In this document: positions 1 to 8,143 of the stretch, piece by piece
Position numbering within the stretch: the stretch's first letter is position 1
Layout of the letters: the number at the start of each line of letters is the position of its first letter
DNA from: an uncultured Clostridia bacterium
GTDB taxonomy: Bacteria > Bacillota > Clostridia > Christensenellales > CAG-138
Length of the DNA: 39,077 bases
NCBI GenBank assembly: GCA_937894955.1
Contig: CALAXO010000144.1
Coordinates: forward strand, 1 to 39,077
Direction of reading: 5' to 3'
Program-made: the position numbers and the translations under genes
Notes under the pieces: generated by a model
What the model was told of the DNA's origin: nothing
The model's database searches: none
Seen by the model: only the letters and a program-made list of their open reading frames with translations

Positions 1-483
1 ATACGCGCGGTCCGCGTGTCCGCCGCCGACGTGCAGTTCCCTGACGTCCTCGTACCAGTCGGAGCTGACCCCGACGAATACTGTTCCGACGGGTTTTTCG
101 GGTGAGCCGCCGGAAGGCCCTGCAATGCCGGAAATGCCGACGCCGATTTCGGCATTTGCTGCCGCCGCTGCGCCTTTTGCCATGGAGAGTGCTACACATT
201 CGCTCACAACCCCGTGTTCCGCAATGGATTCCTCCGCAACGTTCACGAATTTCACCTTTGCCCGGTTTGCATATGTCACGAATGAGGCATCGAGAACATA
301 CGAAGCGTTCGGCACGTCCACGATACGTGCGGCGGCAAGCCCGCCCGTGCAGGATTCCGCAAAGGAAATATGCAGGCCGTGCTCTGTCAGTGCGTTTACG
401 ACCCGTTCCGCAATCGCAAAGCACGCAGCGCCTTGTTCATCTTTCAAAACAGATTGAGAGCAGTTGTTAATAATATCGTTCAT
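1..483 (-). CDS. cinA: CinA family protein, nicotinamide-nucleotide amidase domain (3' end cut by window edge)
   Basis: The minus strand reads open from an ATG at 483 to the window edge, giving 161 residues with no stop. Two stretches mark the CinA C-terminal (PncC) domain: ESCTGGL near residue 42 and GISGIAGPSGGSPEKPVGT near residue 120. Family members deamidate nicotinamide mononucleotide in NAD recycling. The domain begins close to the N terminus, so this is probably the stand-alone amidase form of about 165 residues and lacks the N-terminal MoCF-like domain of long CinA. The start is supported by AAAGGAAA about 8 nt upstream. The gene may belong to a cinA-recA type cluster, but the neighbour lies outside the window, so that is only a guess. 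Confidence 0.9.
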   Translation of the reverse strand, partial: MNDIINNCSQSVLKDEQGAACFAIAERVVNALTEHGLHISFAESCTGGLAAARIVDVPNASYVLDASFVTYANRAKVKFVNVAEESIAEHGVVSECVALSMAKGAAAAANAEIGVGISGIAGPSGGSPEKPVGTVFVGVSSDWYEDVRELHVGGGHADRAY

Positions 484-558
484 GATGATTATTTCCTTTC
501 TTTTGGTTTAAGTCCGCATATACACAGCAGTCATATCTATGAGTTTATCAGACGGCGG

Positions 559-584
559 CGGGAATTGCAATGCCCGAATTCGGT
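559..584. promoter_or_regulatory. Adjacent short palindromes upstream of cinA
   Basis: Positions 559-576 read CGGGAATTGCAATGCCCG, a dyad with one mismatched pair. It runs into CCGAATTCGG at 575-584, a perfect palindrome. They lie in the 295-bp divergent spacer between cinA and the large lipoprotein gene and could be a protein-binding site. No regulator is indicated. The rest of the spacer holds the promoter at 694-722 and nothing else I recognise. Confidence 0.25.
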
Positions 585-693
585 TTGAAAAATGCATTAA
601 AACTGCAATAATGAAAGTTTAAAACAATATGAAAACGCAACAATTCAGCTCATCTGTTTAAAAATTTTTTCACAAATATTTCCCGTTTTGGAC

Positions 694-722
694 TTAACAA
701 TGTACCGAACATGTGCTATAAT
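694..722 (+). promoter_or_regulatory. Sigma-A promoter for the dockerin lipoprotein gene
   Basis: TTAACA at 694-699 and TATAAT at 717-722 are separated by 17 nt. A TGC directly before the -10 box makes an extended -10. Transcription would start near 729, giving a leader of about 50 nt before the ATG at 779. Confidence 0.75.
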
Positions 723-778
723 ATATGCATGTCGGCAGCATCGGACTGCCTGCAAAAAAAGTTTTGAAAGGGAAAACC

Positions 779-3700
779 ATGGCAAAAAGATTTTTGAGTG
801 CGATACTCGCGCTTTCGCTTGTGCTTTCGCTCGTTGCATGCGGCAGCATAATGGCAAGCGAAAAGAAAATTATGCTCAAAAAGACGGATGTCGGCAACAC
901 GGGTGCGGTCATTTCCGCAGAACTGTCCGGCATGAGCCGCAAAGCTGAAATCACGGCGCAAAGCTCCGATGAAAGCATTGCGAAAGTTTCCGTCAAAAAC
1001 AACACGATAACTGTCACCGGCTGCGAAGGTGCAGTCGGCGTTGCGGCAATCACCGTTACCGCAACGGACAGCGACGGCGAGAGGATAAGCTCCGTTGCGG
1101 AGGTTCCCGTTGGGTACACAACCTTCGTTTTCAACGGCGATTCTGTGACGGTTATTGAAGGAAGCGACACAAAATACGAAGTTGTCGGTCAGAACCCTGC
1201 GGATGAAGAAGAACATGCGCTTGAAACCGCGACCGATGCGGCGGGCAACACCGTGTACACCGACACTGCCGATGCAAAACTCTGCATAAGCATCAAAAAG
1301 AGCGGCGGCGCATATGTTTTCTCCGGCAACGGCACGGACGGCGCAATTGCAGTCAAAAAAGAAGCAACAGGCAACGCCTTCCTGCTTTTGAACGGGCTGA
1401 ACCTTACAAGCAGCTATACTTCGCCGATAACGGTAAAGAAGAACTCCAACGCGGCAGTTGTGATAACCGCACTTGCGGGAACGGTCAACACGCTGAGCGA
1501 CGCGGCGTTCAACAATGCCGACACCTACGGCCCGACGGAGGACGGAGGCGACGGCACGAATCAGTTCTATGCCGAGAGCGCGGTCATAAAAGCAAAAACC
1601 GGCGCGACTGTTTACCTTAACGGCTCAGGCACGCTGAACATCAACGGCAACGCCAAAAACGGCATAAAGACCGGTGCGGATTCCCTGCTTGAAATTGATG
1701 AACAGAATCTCGTTGTTAATGCTGCGTACAACGGCATTTCAAGCGAAAACGAACTTTTTATCCGCGGCGGCAGGCTGAATGTTTCAACCGCGGGCAACGA
1801 TGCAATTAAGGCTGATGACGACACTTCGACCATTGGAAACCTCACGGTAACGGGCGGTGAAATAACAATCAACTCCGCCGATGAAGGGCTTGCTGCGGCG
1901 GCGAACGTCAATATTTACGGCGGAACGCTTGATATAACATGCGCAGGCGATGCCGTGAAGGCTGAAAACATTGACGAAACAGCGGGCGATATCTATGTTT
2001 GCGGCGGTGATTTCACGATTGTAAGCACCGGCGACGGCTTCCAGGCGGCGGGAAATATGACCGTCCGCGGAGGCACATTTGACATTACATGCTGCGGAGG
2101 CCACAGCAACTCCTCTTATAATAAAGACACGGACCCCAGCGCAAAGGGCATGAAAGCGGGCGGTGCACTTAATTTCCGCGGCGGAAACATAACCATTGAT
2201 TCGGCGGACGATTCACTGCATTCAAACAACAGTCTGACAATCACGGGCGGAACGTTCAACCTTTCCTCCGGCGATGACGGCGTTCATGCGGATTACAACC
2301 TGACCCTCGGTGAGCGCGGCGGAGATGACGCGGATATCAATATGACCGTTGCAAACAGCTATGAGGGACTTGAGGGCGCGGCGATAGTCGGCAATTCCGG
2401 CAGATATTTCATAAATGCATCCGACGACGGCATCAATGCCGCAAACGGCGATCTTACGGGATACAGTTTCTCCATGCGCTTCTACGGCGGCGAATTCCAT
2501 GTTTACGGACGTTCGGGCGATGGTGCGGACTCCAACGGCGAGATTTCGGTTTACGGAGGCATGCTTGAAATTTTCTGTCCCGGCGGCGGCAACGGTGCAT
2601 TTGATGCGAACGGCACACTCGGCACTTTCGGCGGAACTACGGTGGCGGTCGGCAAAGCCGAAATGCCGCAGATTCCCTCGCAGGGAATCTATGTTGTGTT
2701 CGGCGGCAGCGGCGGCGGCTGGGGCGGCGGCCCCGGCGGCGGTGGCGGCGGACTCAGCTCGTCGTTTTATGACGGGGACACGATCGCGGTCAAGAATTCC
2801 GCAGGAACCGTGCTTTATGAGGGAACGGTTCGCTACTATAATTCAAACTCCTATTCCAACCATGTTGTATTTTCCGATCCCGCACTTGTTTCGGGTCAGA
2901 GTTACACGCTTTACAGAAACGGTTCAAGCATTGCAACCGCAACCGCAACGGGCAGCGGCAGCGCAGCACCGGCGGAGGAAACAAACTGGCAGAGCGTCGG
3001 ACAGCCCGGCAGCATCTACACGCGCGTTCAGACCATGCCTGTCGGCATCGGCAGCGTGATAACAAACACGCAGAGCACCTGTGCACTTTCCGGCGGAGCT
3101 GCAATAAGCGGAACTCCGGTCTCCGTCTCAACGGTCACCGGCGGGTACAGTATCGACGGCGTCGCGGCGGGCAGCACATGGTATCGCGATGCAAGCGGCA
3201 AGCTTTACTGCACCGTTAACAGCGTGAATTACTATCTTGCATACACCGCTTCGGGCTACGGTTGGAACACAACATACAGCATTGCGCTTTCAGAAGATGC
3301 AGCTTCCGCACCCGTTTGGAATGTTGCCGCAAACGGCAGCTATGCAAGCATTTCAACCTCCGTATCCGGCGGCGGTTGGGGCGGCGGCCCCGGCGGCGGA
3401 AGAACGCTCTATCTTGCGGCGAACGGATCAAGCTTCACGCTTTCCTCCAATTCTTCCGGCGTTTATATCTATTCTCCGGACTGCGCACAGGCGGTTTTGG
3501 AGGGTGAAACGGATTATTTCATTAACCTTGACAACGGCGAGAGTATAACAGAAGAGCAGATACTGAGCAATGCTTCAGTCTGCTTCCGCAGCGGCGTGAA
3601 TGCACAGGCACAGACCCTTTCGTGGACGGACAGCCGAATCACGGCGGTTTGGAATCCCGCATTTAACGGCAATGCAGCGGGCGAATATGTTCTTGCGGTG

Positions 3701-3985
3701 AGCGTTCTCGGCACGCGGATAGGTACGATACGCGTCACGATAATCAGCCCCAACGCGGGCAGCGGCGCACCCACGCCCGAACAGCCCAATCCCCCGCAGG
3801 TTCTTCTCGGCGATACGGACGGTGACGGCAGCATTACCGTTTCCGATGCGCTGCTTGCAATGCGTGCGGCAATCGGTGCGATAAATCTCGATGCTGCGGC
3901 AGCACTTCGCGCCGACGTGGACGGCAACGGCAGCGTTTCGGCCGCCGATGCACTGGCAATTCTTCGCCTTGCACTCGGATTGTAA
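779..3985 (+). CDS. Lipoprotein with Cthe_2159-type carbohydrate-binding beta-helix and C-terminal dockerin
   Basis: The start at 779 follows GAAAGGGA and opens a lipoprotein signal peptide with lipobox L18-V-A-C21; an upstream in-frame ATG at 725 would bury this signal. Residues about 30-110 look like an Ig-type domain. From about 110 to 640 come repeated beta-helix turns rich in GG-x-hydrophobic and NADD/SADD/SGDD motifs, characteristic of the DUF4353 (Cthe_2159) family, whose founder binds polygalacturonic acid and cellulose. Two Gly/Trp/Pro segments (GGGWGGGPGGG) lie near residues 645 and 865. Residues about 1008-1066 hold two dockerin calcium repeats beginning DTDGDGS and DVDGNGS. Likely role: capture of pectin-like polysaccharide at the cell surface, with the dockerin binding a cohesin encoded elsewhere. 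A lipid anchor plus a dockerin is an odd pairing. Length is 1068 residues. No catalytic domain is recognised. Confidence 0.88.
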   Translation: MAKRFLSAILALSLVLSLVACGSIMASEKKIMLKKTDVGNTGAVISAELSGMSRKAEITAQSSDESIAKVSVKNNTITVTGCEGAVGVAAITVTATDSDGERISSVAEVPVGYTTFVFNGDSVTVIEGSDTKYEVVGQNPADEEEHALETATDAAGNTVYTDTADAKLCISIKKSGGAYVFSGNGTDGAIAVKKEATGNAFLLLNGLNLTSSYTSPITVKKNSNAAVVITALAGTVNTLSDAAFNNADTYGPTEDGGDGTNQFYAESAVIKAKTGATVYLNGSGTLNINGNAKNGIKTGADSLLEIDEQNLVVNAAYNGISSENELFIRGGRLNVSTAGNDAIKADDDTSTIGNLTVTGGEITINSADEGLAAAANVNIYGGTLDITCAGDAVKAENIDETAGDIYVCGGDFTIVSTGDGFQAAGNMTVRGGTFDITCCGGHSNSSYNKDTDPSAKGMKAGGALNFRGGNITIDSADDSLHSNNSLTITGGTFNLSSGDDGVHADYNLTLGERGGDDADINMTVANSYEGLEGAAIVGNSGRYFINASDDGINAANGDLTGYSFSMRFYGGEFHVYGRSGDGADSNGEISVYGGMLEIFCPGGGNGAFDANGTLGTFGGTTVAVGKAEMPQIPSQGIYVVFGGSGGGWGGGPGGGGGGLSSSFYDGDTIAVKNSAGTVLYEGTVRYYNSNSYSNHVVFSDPALVSGQSYTLYRNGSSIATATATGSGSAAPAEETNWQSVGQPGSIYTRVQTMPVGIGSVITNTQSTCALSGGAAISGTPVSVSTVTGGYSIDGVAAGSTWYRDASGKLYCTVNSVNYYLAYTASGYGWNTTYSIALSEDAASAPVWNVAANGSYASISTSVSGGGWGGGPGGGRTLYLAANGSSFTLSSNSSGVYIYSPDCAQAVLEGETDYFINLDNGESITEEQILSNASVCFRSGVNAQAQTLSWTDSRITAVWNPAFNGNAAGEYVLAVSVLGTRIGTIRVTIISPNAGSGAPTPEQPNPPQVLLGDTDGDGSITVSDALLAMRAAIGAINLDAAAALRADVDGNGSVSAADALAILRLALGL

Positions 3986-4040
3986 AACTCAAATCGAGTG
4001 AGTTCAAAAATTGAATGAACCGAAAGTGAGGAAAAATAAA

Positions 4041-4085
4041 AATCCTCCGCTTTGGTTTCCTGTCGGAAGGCCGGGGCGGAGGATT
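4041..4085. terminator. Possible terminator hairpin after the dockerin lipoprotein gene
   Basis: AATCCTCCGC (4041-4050) pairs perfectly with GCGGAGGATT (4076-4085) across a 25-nt loop. On the plus strand only AAATTTATATAT follows, a weak U-tract. On the minus strand TTTTATTTTTC follows, so the element is structurally better in that direction, although no minus gene enters here. Confidence 0.5.
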
Positions 4086-4096
4086 AAATTTATATA

Positions 4097-4125
4097 TTGA
4101 CACATTGCGCTGAATTTGATATACT
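4097..4125 (+). promoter_or_regulatory. Sigma-A promoter for the acidic membrane protein gene
   Basis: TTGACA (4097-4102) and TATACT (4120-4125) with a 17-nt spacer are close to consensus. The predicted start near 4132 gives a leader of about 75 nt before the ATG at 4207. Confidence 0.8.
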
Positions 4126-4206
4126 GAACACAGACAGAGCAGCTTTACTGCCGCCGAAATGTGCAGCGGAATCAGCGGTACGGTCAAAAAAATATTGGAG
4201 AAAGAA

Positions 4207-4869
4207 ATGTACGAAAACGACCAAAACTCCGTTAACGGAGAATTCGAACAGCCGAAAGGCTTTGAACAGAATGAAAACGATGAGTTTGCTCCTGCGGGTG
4301 AGGACTCAAAAAACGAATTCGCTGCCGCAGAATCCGAACCGAACGGTGAACCCGCGGGTGGTTCGGAATATGAGTGGAATCACTATGATGAAACCACCGC
4401 GCAGCCCGAACCGGAGCGGGTCATATACAAAGAAAATGTATTTATGGGAGTTTTGGGCGCGATTCTTTTCGCAATTCCCGGCGGTGCGCTGACATTCGCA
4501 CTGTCAATTTTCGGTTACGTTGCGGCCCTCAGCGGTATTGCGACCGCCGCACTTGCAATGCTCGGATACAGAATCTTTTCCGGTGCAAACAAAAACAAGG
4601 GCATGAAATCCTCCACGGCTTCCATTGTGACTTCGGTTATTGCAACGCTCCTGATGCTTCTTCTTGCGGAGTTTGTTGTTTACAGCTTTGTAATGTCAAA
4701 AAACTACGGATTAACAATCTTCGAAAGCATGTCCGTAATGCCCGAGTTGCTTGAGGATGCGGAGTTTCGGAAATACTTCATCACCGATGTTCTCGGAGTG
4801 TGGCTGTTTGCTGCAATCGGAATGGGCGGATATATCCGGTTCCTTGTGAAAAAGGGTAAAACTGCCTGA
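4207..4869 (+). CDS. Acidic-tailed small membrane protein of unknown function
   Basis: This 220-residue protein starts after TTGGAGAAAG; an in-frame ATG at 4159 has no ribosome site. Residues 1-75 are hydrophilic, rich in Glu, Asn and Pro, and probably disordered. Four hydrophobic stretches follow at roughly 78-100, 101-124, 138-163 and 191-213, ending in a basic tail (KKGKTA). The first two form a Gly/Ala-rich hairpin. I do not recognise a family with certainty. The layout resembles small Clostridia membrane proteins annotated as hypothetical or DUF4190-like. It is monocistronic, with its own promoter upstream and a strong terminator downstream. Confidence 0.8.
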   Translation: MYENDQNSVNGEFEQPKGFEQNENDEFAPAGEDSKNEFAAAESEPNGEPAGGSEYEWNHYDETTAQPEPERVIYKENVFMGVLGAILFAIPGGALTFALSIFGYVAALSGIATAALAMLGYRIFSGANKNKGMKSSTASIVTSVIATLLMLLLAEFVVYSFVMSKNYGLTIFESMSVMPELLEDAEFRKYFITDVLGVWLFAAIGMGGYIRFLVKKGKTA

Positions 4870-4912
4870 CATTCGGCGGCAGCCGAATGTTTGACAACAT
4901 CGGCAGCCGAAT
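4869..4912 (+). repeat. Hairpin plus repeated 12-mer after the membrane protein gene
   Basis: ACATTCGGC (4869-4877) and GCCGAATGT (4882-4890) form a perfect 9-bp stem with a GGCA loop that overlaps the stop codon. CGGCAGCCGAAT occurs at 4877-4888 and again at 4901-4912. The hairpin lacks a U-run. It may stabilise the 3' end or be the relic of a small duplication. Confidence 0.45.
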
Positions 4913-4922
4913 AAGAACAAAA

Positions 4923-4974
4923 CAGCCTCGGCCGTGCTTTTTTGAAAGGCGGCTGAGGCTGCGTTTTCGTTTTA
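4923..4974. terminator. Bidirectional rho-independent terminator
   Basis: CAGCCTCGGCCG (4923-4934) pairs with CGGCTGAGGCTG (4950-4961) through one G-U pair. On the plus strand CGTTTTCGTTTT follows, which serves the membrane protein gene. On the minus strand TTTTGTTCTTATT follows, which serves the convergent NYN gene ending at 4988. Confidence 0.85.
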
Positions 4975-4987
4975 CGTCCGAATCAAA

Positions 4988-6356
4988 TCATTTGCGCTTT
5001 AACTCTATTGAAACATTTCCGTCGTCATCTATAACAAGGGACATATTTCGGATATGCTTTTCATAGAACTGTTTGCGCTCCGCAGCGGACATTTCCAGCC
5101 GTGTGTTTCTCAGCGCGGCATCAAGCATTTCGTTCACATTGAGTTTGATTGAATCGTCAATCCAGCGGTACATTTCCTGAAAGAGCGCGTTGAGTTTGAT
5201 ATCTTCGGCATTTCCGGAATAGAAATCGTCAAGATAACAGTAGAATATTCCGGAATCGGCAAGCGCGGCTTTCATATCCGGCCCGCATTTTTCGCGCTCG
5301 ATCATAACAAGAGATAAGCCCCCAGTAGTCAGAATCGCTTGAAACAACAACAAAGGAATCAACTTGGTTTTGATAATGCTCCCGGCAGGCTCTTGCGGTC
5401 AGCTGAATGTCCACAAGGGATTTGTTCTGCTTGACGCGCTCTGTCATTATGTGTTCCACAGGGATTTTGACGGAGTATTCAAGAATCTTCCATGCGTTCA
5501 CGGTGTGAACGTCGTCAAAAAGGATTATTTTTGATATTTTCTGCATGACCTCATAGTCAAGGTTTCGCAGGGCAGCGCACAGCTTGTACGGGTCGGAGTT
5601 TTCGCAGTCCACAACGACAACGGTTTTTTGGCTGTCGTTTATAAAATCATATATGTTATTTTTGACAAAAGCTCCCGCATCCGAAACACGGTTGTATTCG
5701 GTGAACACATCGTGGTGCCATTGATACAGAAGAGTCACGAATTTTTTATCGTTGAAAAGAATGTTCCCTTCATCCACCGGTTTCCAGTTGATATACATCT
5801 GATACGGATAGCATTGCAGGTTTGCATAGTAAATACTTGCGGCGTCTCTTGTGCCCCCTTCGGTAAATCCGTTGGGCATTATAAACAGCTCCTTGATATA
5901 TGACCAATTAATCCATATCGGGAAAAAACTTTTGCAATTGTTGATTCTGTCGGAGATAATACGATTGATTTCAATTATATGGTGACAAAGCTTGGTGCTG
6001 GTTTTTTTAATGAAAGAGATTCCGTCCTCGCTGAGCTGCTGTATGCATTCGGAAGGGATGATTTCCGGCATGGATAAAAGTCCGCGGTAATCCGTTCGCA
6101 TAATATCATTGATTTTTTTAAAATTGCGTTCGATGGATGTTCGGATGATGCAGAGATTGCGGATGATTCTGGCGTTTTTGTCTTTCAAAAGACGGTTAAA
6201 AACATCGAGCTGCGGAGCTTCGTGCTCGTTTTCAAAAATGCGCTGAGGGACGCCGATAAGAAACGCGACTTTTGAAACAAGTTCGTATGTGCTGTCTTTA
6301 TAAGCAATTTGTTCGCCGGAACAGTCGGCATTGTTCGATGTTGCGGGTGTGTTCAT
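4988..6356 (-). pseudogene. NYN-domain (PIN-like) protein, interrupted by a one-base frameshift
   Basis: The ATG at 6356 follows AAAGGAG and its promoter is clear. The first frame runs to 5229 (375 aa), the second from within it to 4988. In the first, VVVDCENSD, KSLVDIQLTARACREHY and VVVSSDSDYWGL are the ordered motifs of a NYN/PIN-like nuclease fold with its acidic metal-binding residues. Right after SDSDYWGL the frame becomes nonsense, while the conserved-looking continuation (LVMIEREKCG...) lies in the other frame. The join falls on five G residues (complement of 5319-5323); four would restore one protein of about 455 residues. The N-terminal 220 residues are helical and unassigned; family members are often RNases. 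This may be a true pseudogene, a phase-variable homopolymer or a sequencing error. The flanking promoter, ribosome site and terminator are intact, which argues for recent or artefactual damage. Confidence 0.75.
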
Positions 6357-6481
6357 GGTTTACTCCTTTCAACAAAACACTTTTATTGAGAGTTATTGAT
6401 TTCGGCAGGCATGATTTCAGATAAAACGGTTTTGTCGCGTTCACCCCCTTAAAACTGTCAGCCGATTGCAACTCATAAGAT

Positions 6482-6510
6482 ATTATACACGGGAATCCGG
6501 TTAATTTCAA
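6482..6510 (-). promoter_or_regulatory. Sigma-A promoter for the NYN gene
   Basis: On the minus strand TTGAAA (6510-6505) and TATAAT (6487-6482) have a 17-nt spacer. The leader to the ATG at 6356 is about 118 nt and holds nothing I can name. The gap from 6511 to 6663 also shows no gene. Confidence 0.8.
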
Positions 6511-6663
6511 TCATAAAAAGTCCGAATCAATAATAAAATGCTGTCGAATTAACCGACGGAAGGATGCTCCGGATAATATGCTTTTGCGTAAAGGAGCTCC
6601 GCTTGCGTTGATGCTGTAAAAACTTTGTGTGGAATTTTGTTTGGAAAAGAAATTTTGAAAATG

Positions 6664-6697
6664 GACTGCCGCGGGCAAAAAGCCCTTTGCAGCAGTC
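6664..6697 (-). terminator. Probable terminator downstream of the deoxyribosyltransferase-like gene
   Basis: On the minus strand GACTGCTGCAAAGGGC, a TTTTT loop and GCCCGCGGCAGTC form an imperfect hairpin with an internal bulge, followed by CATTTTCAAAATTTC. It lies 36 nt after the stop codon at 6733. The U-tract is weak, so it is probable rather than certain. Confidence 0.55.
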
Positions 6698-6732
6698 CGG
6701 TCAATCTTGATTCATCGGGTAAAACCGCAGAA

Positions 6733-7161
6733 TCAATCCGCAAAACTTGAAGCGGAGTCAATGCGGTCGGTGTTCAGAATTTCAAGAAGTTCCTCAAAGG
6801 GGCAGACAACGCGCTCTGCCGCAGGGTGGAAATAGAACGTGCATGTGCGGTTGTCGAACGCGAATTCATCGCCGGTCTCGCTCCAGAGTATTATTCGCTT
6901 GTTGCTGCGGGTTGCGAGAGCAACGCCAAGTTCGGTATGTGTGCCTTGCCCGCCGGGAAGAAGGGCAACGACAAGCTCGGCATCGCGGACGGCGCGCAGT
7001 TCGTTGAAAGCAACTTCGCCCATGCGCGCTGCGCCTTCGTGACGAATGTCCCCGTGGGTTGTCCAGTCGTACGTCTGTTCATGCCCGTTGCGGCGCAAAA
7101 CCTTGGCGGCTTCACGCGCATGTTCGGCATTTACAAGACCTGTTGCAATATAAAATCTCAT
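6733..7161 (-). CDS. Nucleoside 2-deoxyribosyltransferase-like protein
   Basis: This 142-residue protein is close to the usual length for the family. It opens with a beta strand and glycine turn (RFYIATGLVNAE) and has the family's AELVVALLPGGQGTHTELG block at about 61-79, where E77 sits where the catalytic nucleophile is expected. Related enzymes swap bases on 2'-deoxyribonucleosides or hydrolyse them. The start is set by GAGGAAAGG 4 nt before the ATG. It lies 95 bp downstream of thymidine kinase on the same strand with no strong terminator between, so the two probably form a deoxynucleoside-salvage transcript. Substrate cannot be read from the sequence; a DUF4406-type or DNA-modification role is a less likely alternative. 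Confidence 0.8.
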   Translation of the reverse strand: MRFYIATGLVNAEHAREAAKVLRRNGHEQTYDWTTHGDIRHEGAARMGEVAFNELRAVRDAELVVALLPGGQGTHTELGVALATRSNKRIILWSETGDEFAFDNRTCTFYFHPAAERVVCPFEELLEILNTDRIDSASSFAD

Positions 7162-7256
7162 AGCCTTTCCTCAGGATTGCAAAAAAACGTTCGCGGTGCG
7201 TTTAATATGCACAACGAAAAAAACAGCTGCAATCACTTCGATTTTTAGATTTAAAA

Positions 7257-7823
7257 TTAATCATTGCTGATTTTGCCCTCTGTCCAATGTTTTCGGCAGA
7301 GACCTATATATTTATCGTCGGCACCGAGGACGACCTGTTCACCGACTTTGGTAATTCCGCCTTTACCGTCAAGCCGCGCGTTCATGATCGCTTTCCTTCC
7401 GCACCAACAAATTGTTTTTATCTCTTCAATCGTGTCGGCAAGAGCCATGAGAGTGTGACTGCCCTCAAAAAAATTGCCCTGAAAATCAGTTCTCAACCCA
7501 TAGCATATCACAGGAATGTTGTATTTGTCAACTGCTTCAACAAGCAGCATGACCTGTGCTCGGGTCAAAAACTGCGCTTCGTCAACGATTATGCAGTCAT
7601 AAACATGACAATGCACATCTTTCCACGGAATATCATCGAACAGAATGCATTCGTCGGTCAGCCCGCAGCGGGAGCGCACGATGCGCACACCGTCGCGAAT
7701 ATCAACAGCCGGCTTCACAAGCAGAGCTTTTTGCCCGCGCTCGCTGTAGTTGTATTTGACCATTATTGCCTGAGCGGTTTTTGAAGAGCTCATTGCGCCG
7801 TAACGAAAATAGAGTTTAGCCAT
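7257..7823 (-). CDS. tdk: Thymidine kinase (class II)
   Basis: The 188-residue protein phosphorylates thymidine with ATP in pyrimidine salvage. A P-loop GAMSSSKT at residues 9-16, the DEAQF motif at 81-85 with the acid expected to act as base, and YGLRTDFQGNFFEGS near 108-122 (the thymidine lasso region) are all present. C139, C141, C176 and H179 form a variant of the usual structural zinc site, in which CxC and CxxH replace two CxxC pairs. The start at 7823 is chosen over 7877 because the P-loop then begins at residue 9 as in other family members, and GGGGGA lies upstream. Confidence 0.93.
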   Translation of the reverse strand: MAKLYFRYGAMSSSKTAQAIMVKYNYSERGQKALLVKPAVDIRDGVRIVRSRCGLTDECILFDDIPWKDVHCHVYDCIIVDEAQFLTRAQVMLLVEAVDKYNIPVICYGLRTDFQGNFFEGSHTLMALADTIEEIKTICWCGRKAIMNARLDGKGGITKVGEQVVLGADDKYIGLCRKHWTEGKISND

Positions 7824-7848
7824 AGTTCGAAATCCCCCGTGCCGAGAG

Positions 7849-7877
7849 ATTATAACATAATTATGCCGCAATTTCAA
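7849..7877 (-). promoter_or_regulatory. Sigma-A promoter for tdk
   Basis: On the minus strand TTGAAA (7877-7872), a 17-nt spacer and TATAAT (7854-7849) lie just upstream of the tdk ribosome site. The transcript leader would be only about 20 nt. Confidence 0.82.
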
Positions 7878-7970
7878 TCACTGTGGATAAACGGGGAAGG
7901 TTTGGCACGCAACGGCGGCATGATTTTGTTGAAAAACACAAAGCAAGGTGCAAAAGGTGCATTTTCGGTA

Positions 7971-8041
7971 TTGAAAAACGGAGCGAATGAGATTATAATC
8001 CCATTTGGGATTTTGCCGCTGCGCCGAAAAACGCGTATAAT
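7971..8041 (+). promoter_or_regulatory. Tandem promoters and operator-like palindrome upstream of the MarR-MATE operon
   Basis: Promoter 1 is TTGAAA (7971-7976), 17 nt, TATAAT (7994-7999). Promoter 2 is TTGCCG (8013-8018), 17 nt, TATAAT (8036-8041). A perfect dyad AATCCCA-TT-TGGGATT occupies 7997-8012, over the -10 of the first promoter and touching the -35 of the second. MarR repressors bind dyads of about this length at their own promoters, so this is a strong candidate operator for the gene product at 8144. Confidence 0.65.
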
Positions 8042-8143
8042 CGGAGATGCTCTTAATAATCCGACAAAGCGTAGTTATGATGGCTGCGATGACATAGAAA
8101 CGCTGTGGGGTTTTCTCAGGCGGGAGAGACGGAGTGTGAAACC

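Noticed and set aside
702..716. LexA-box-like CGAACATGTGC near the lipoprotein promoter
   Set aside because: Only one half matches the CGAAC-N4-GTTCG pattern.
6298..6510. Minus-strand ORF in the NYN leader
   Set aside because: It overlaps the NYN start in another frame, begins upstream of or at the promoter, and has no ribosome site.
6549..6761. 70-codon minus ORF downstream of the deoxyribosyltransferase-like gene
   Set aside because: It spans the terminator hairpin and overlaps the coding end in another frame.
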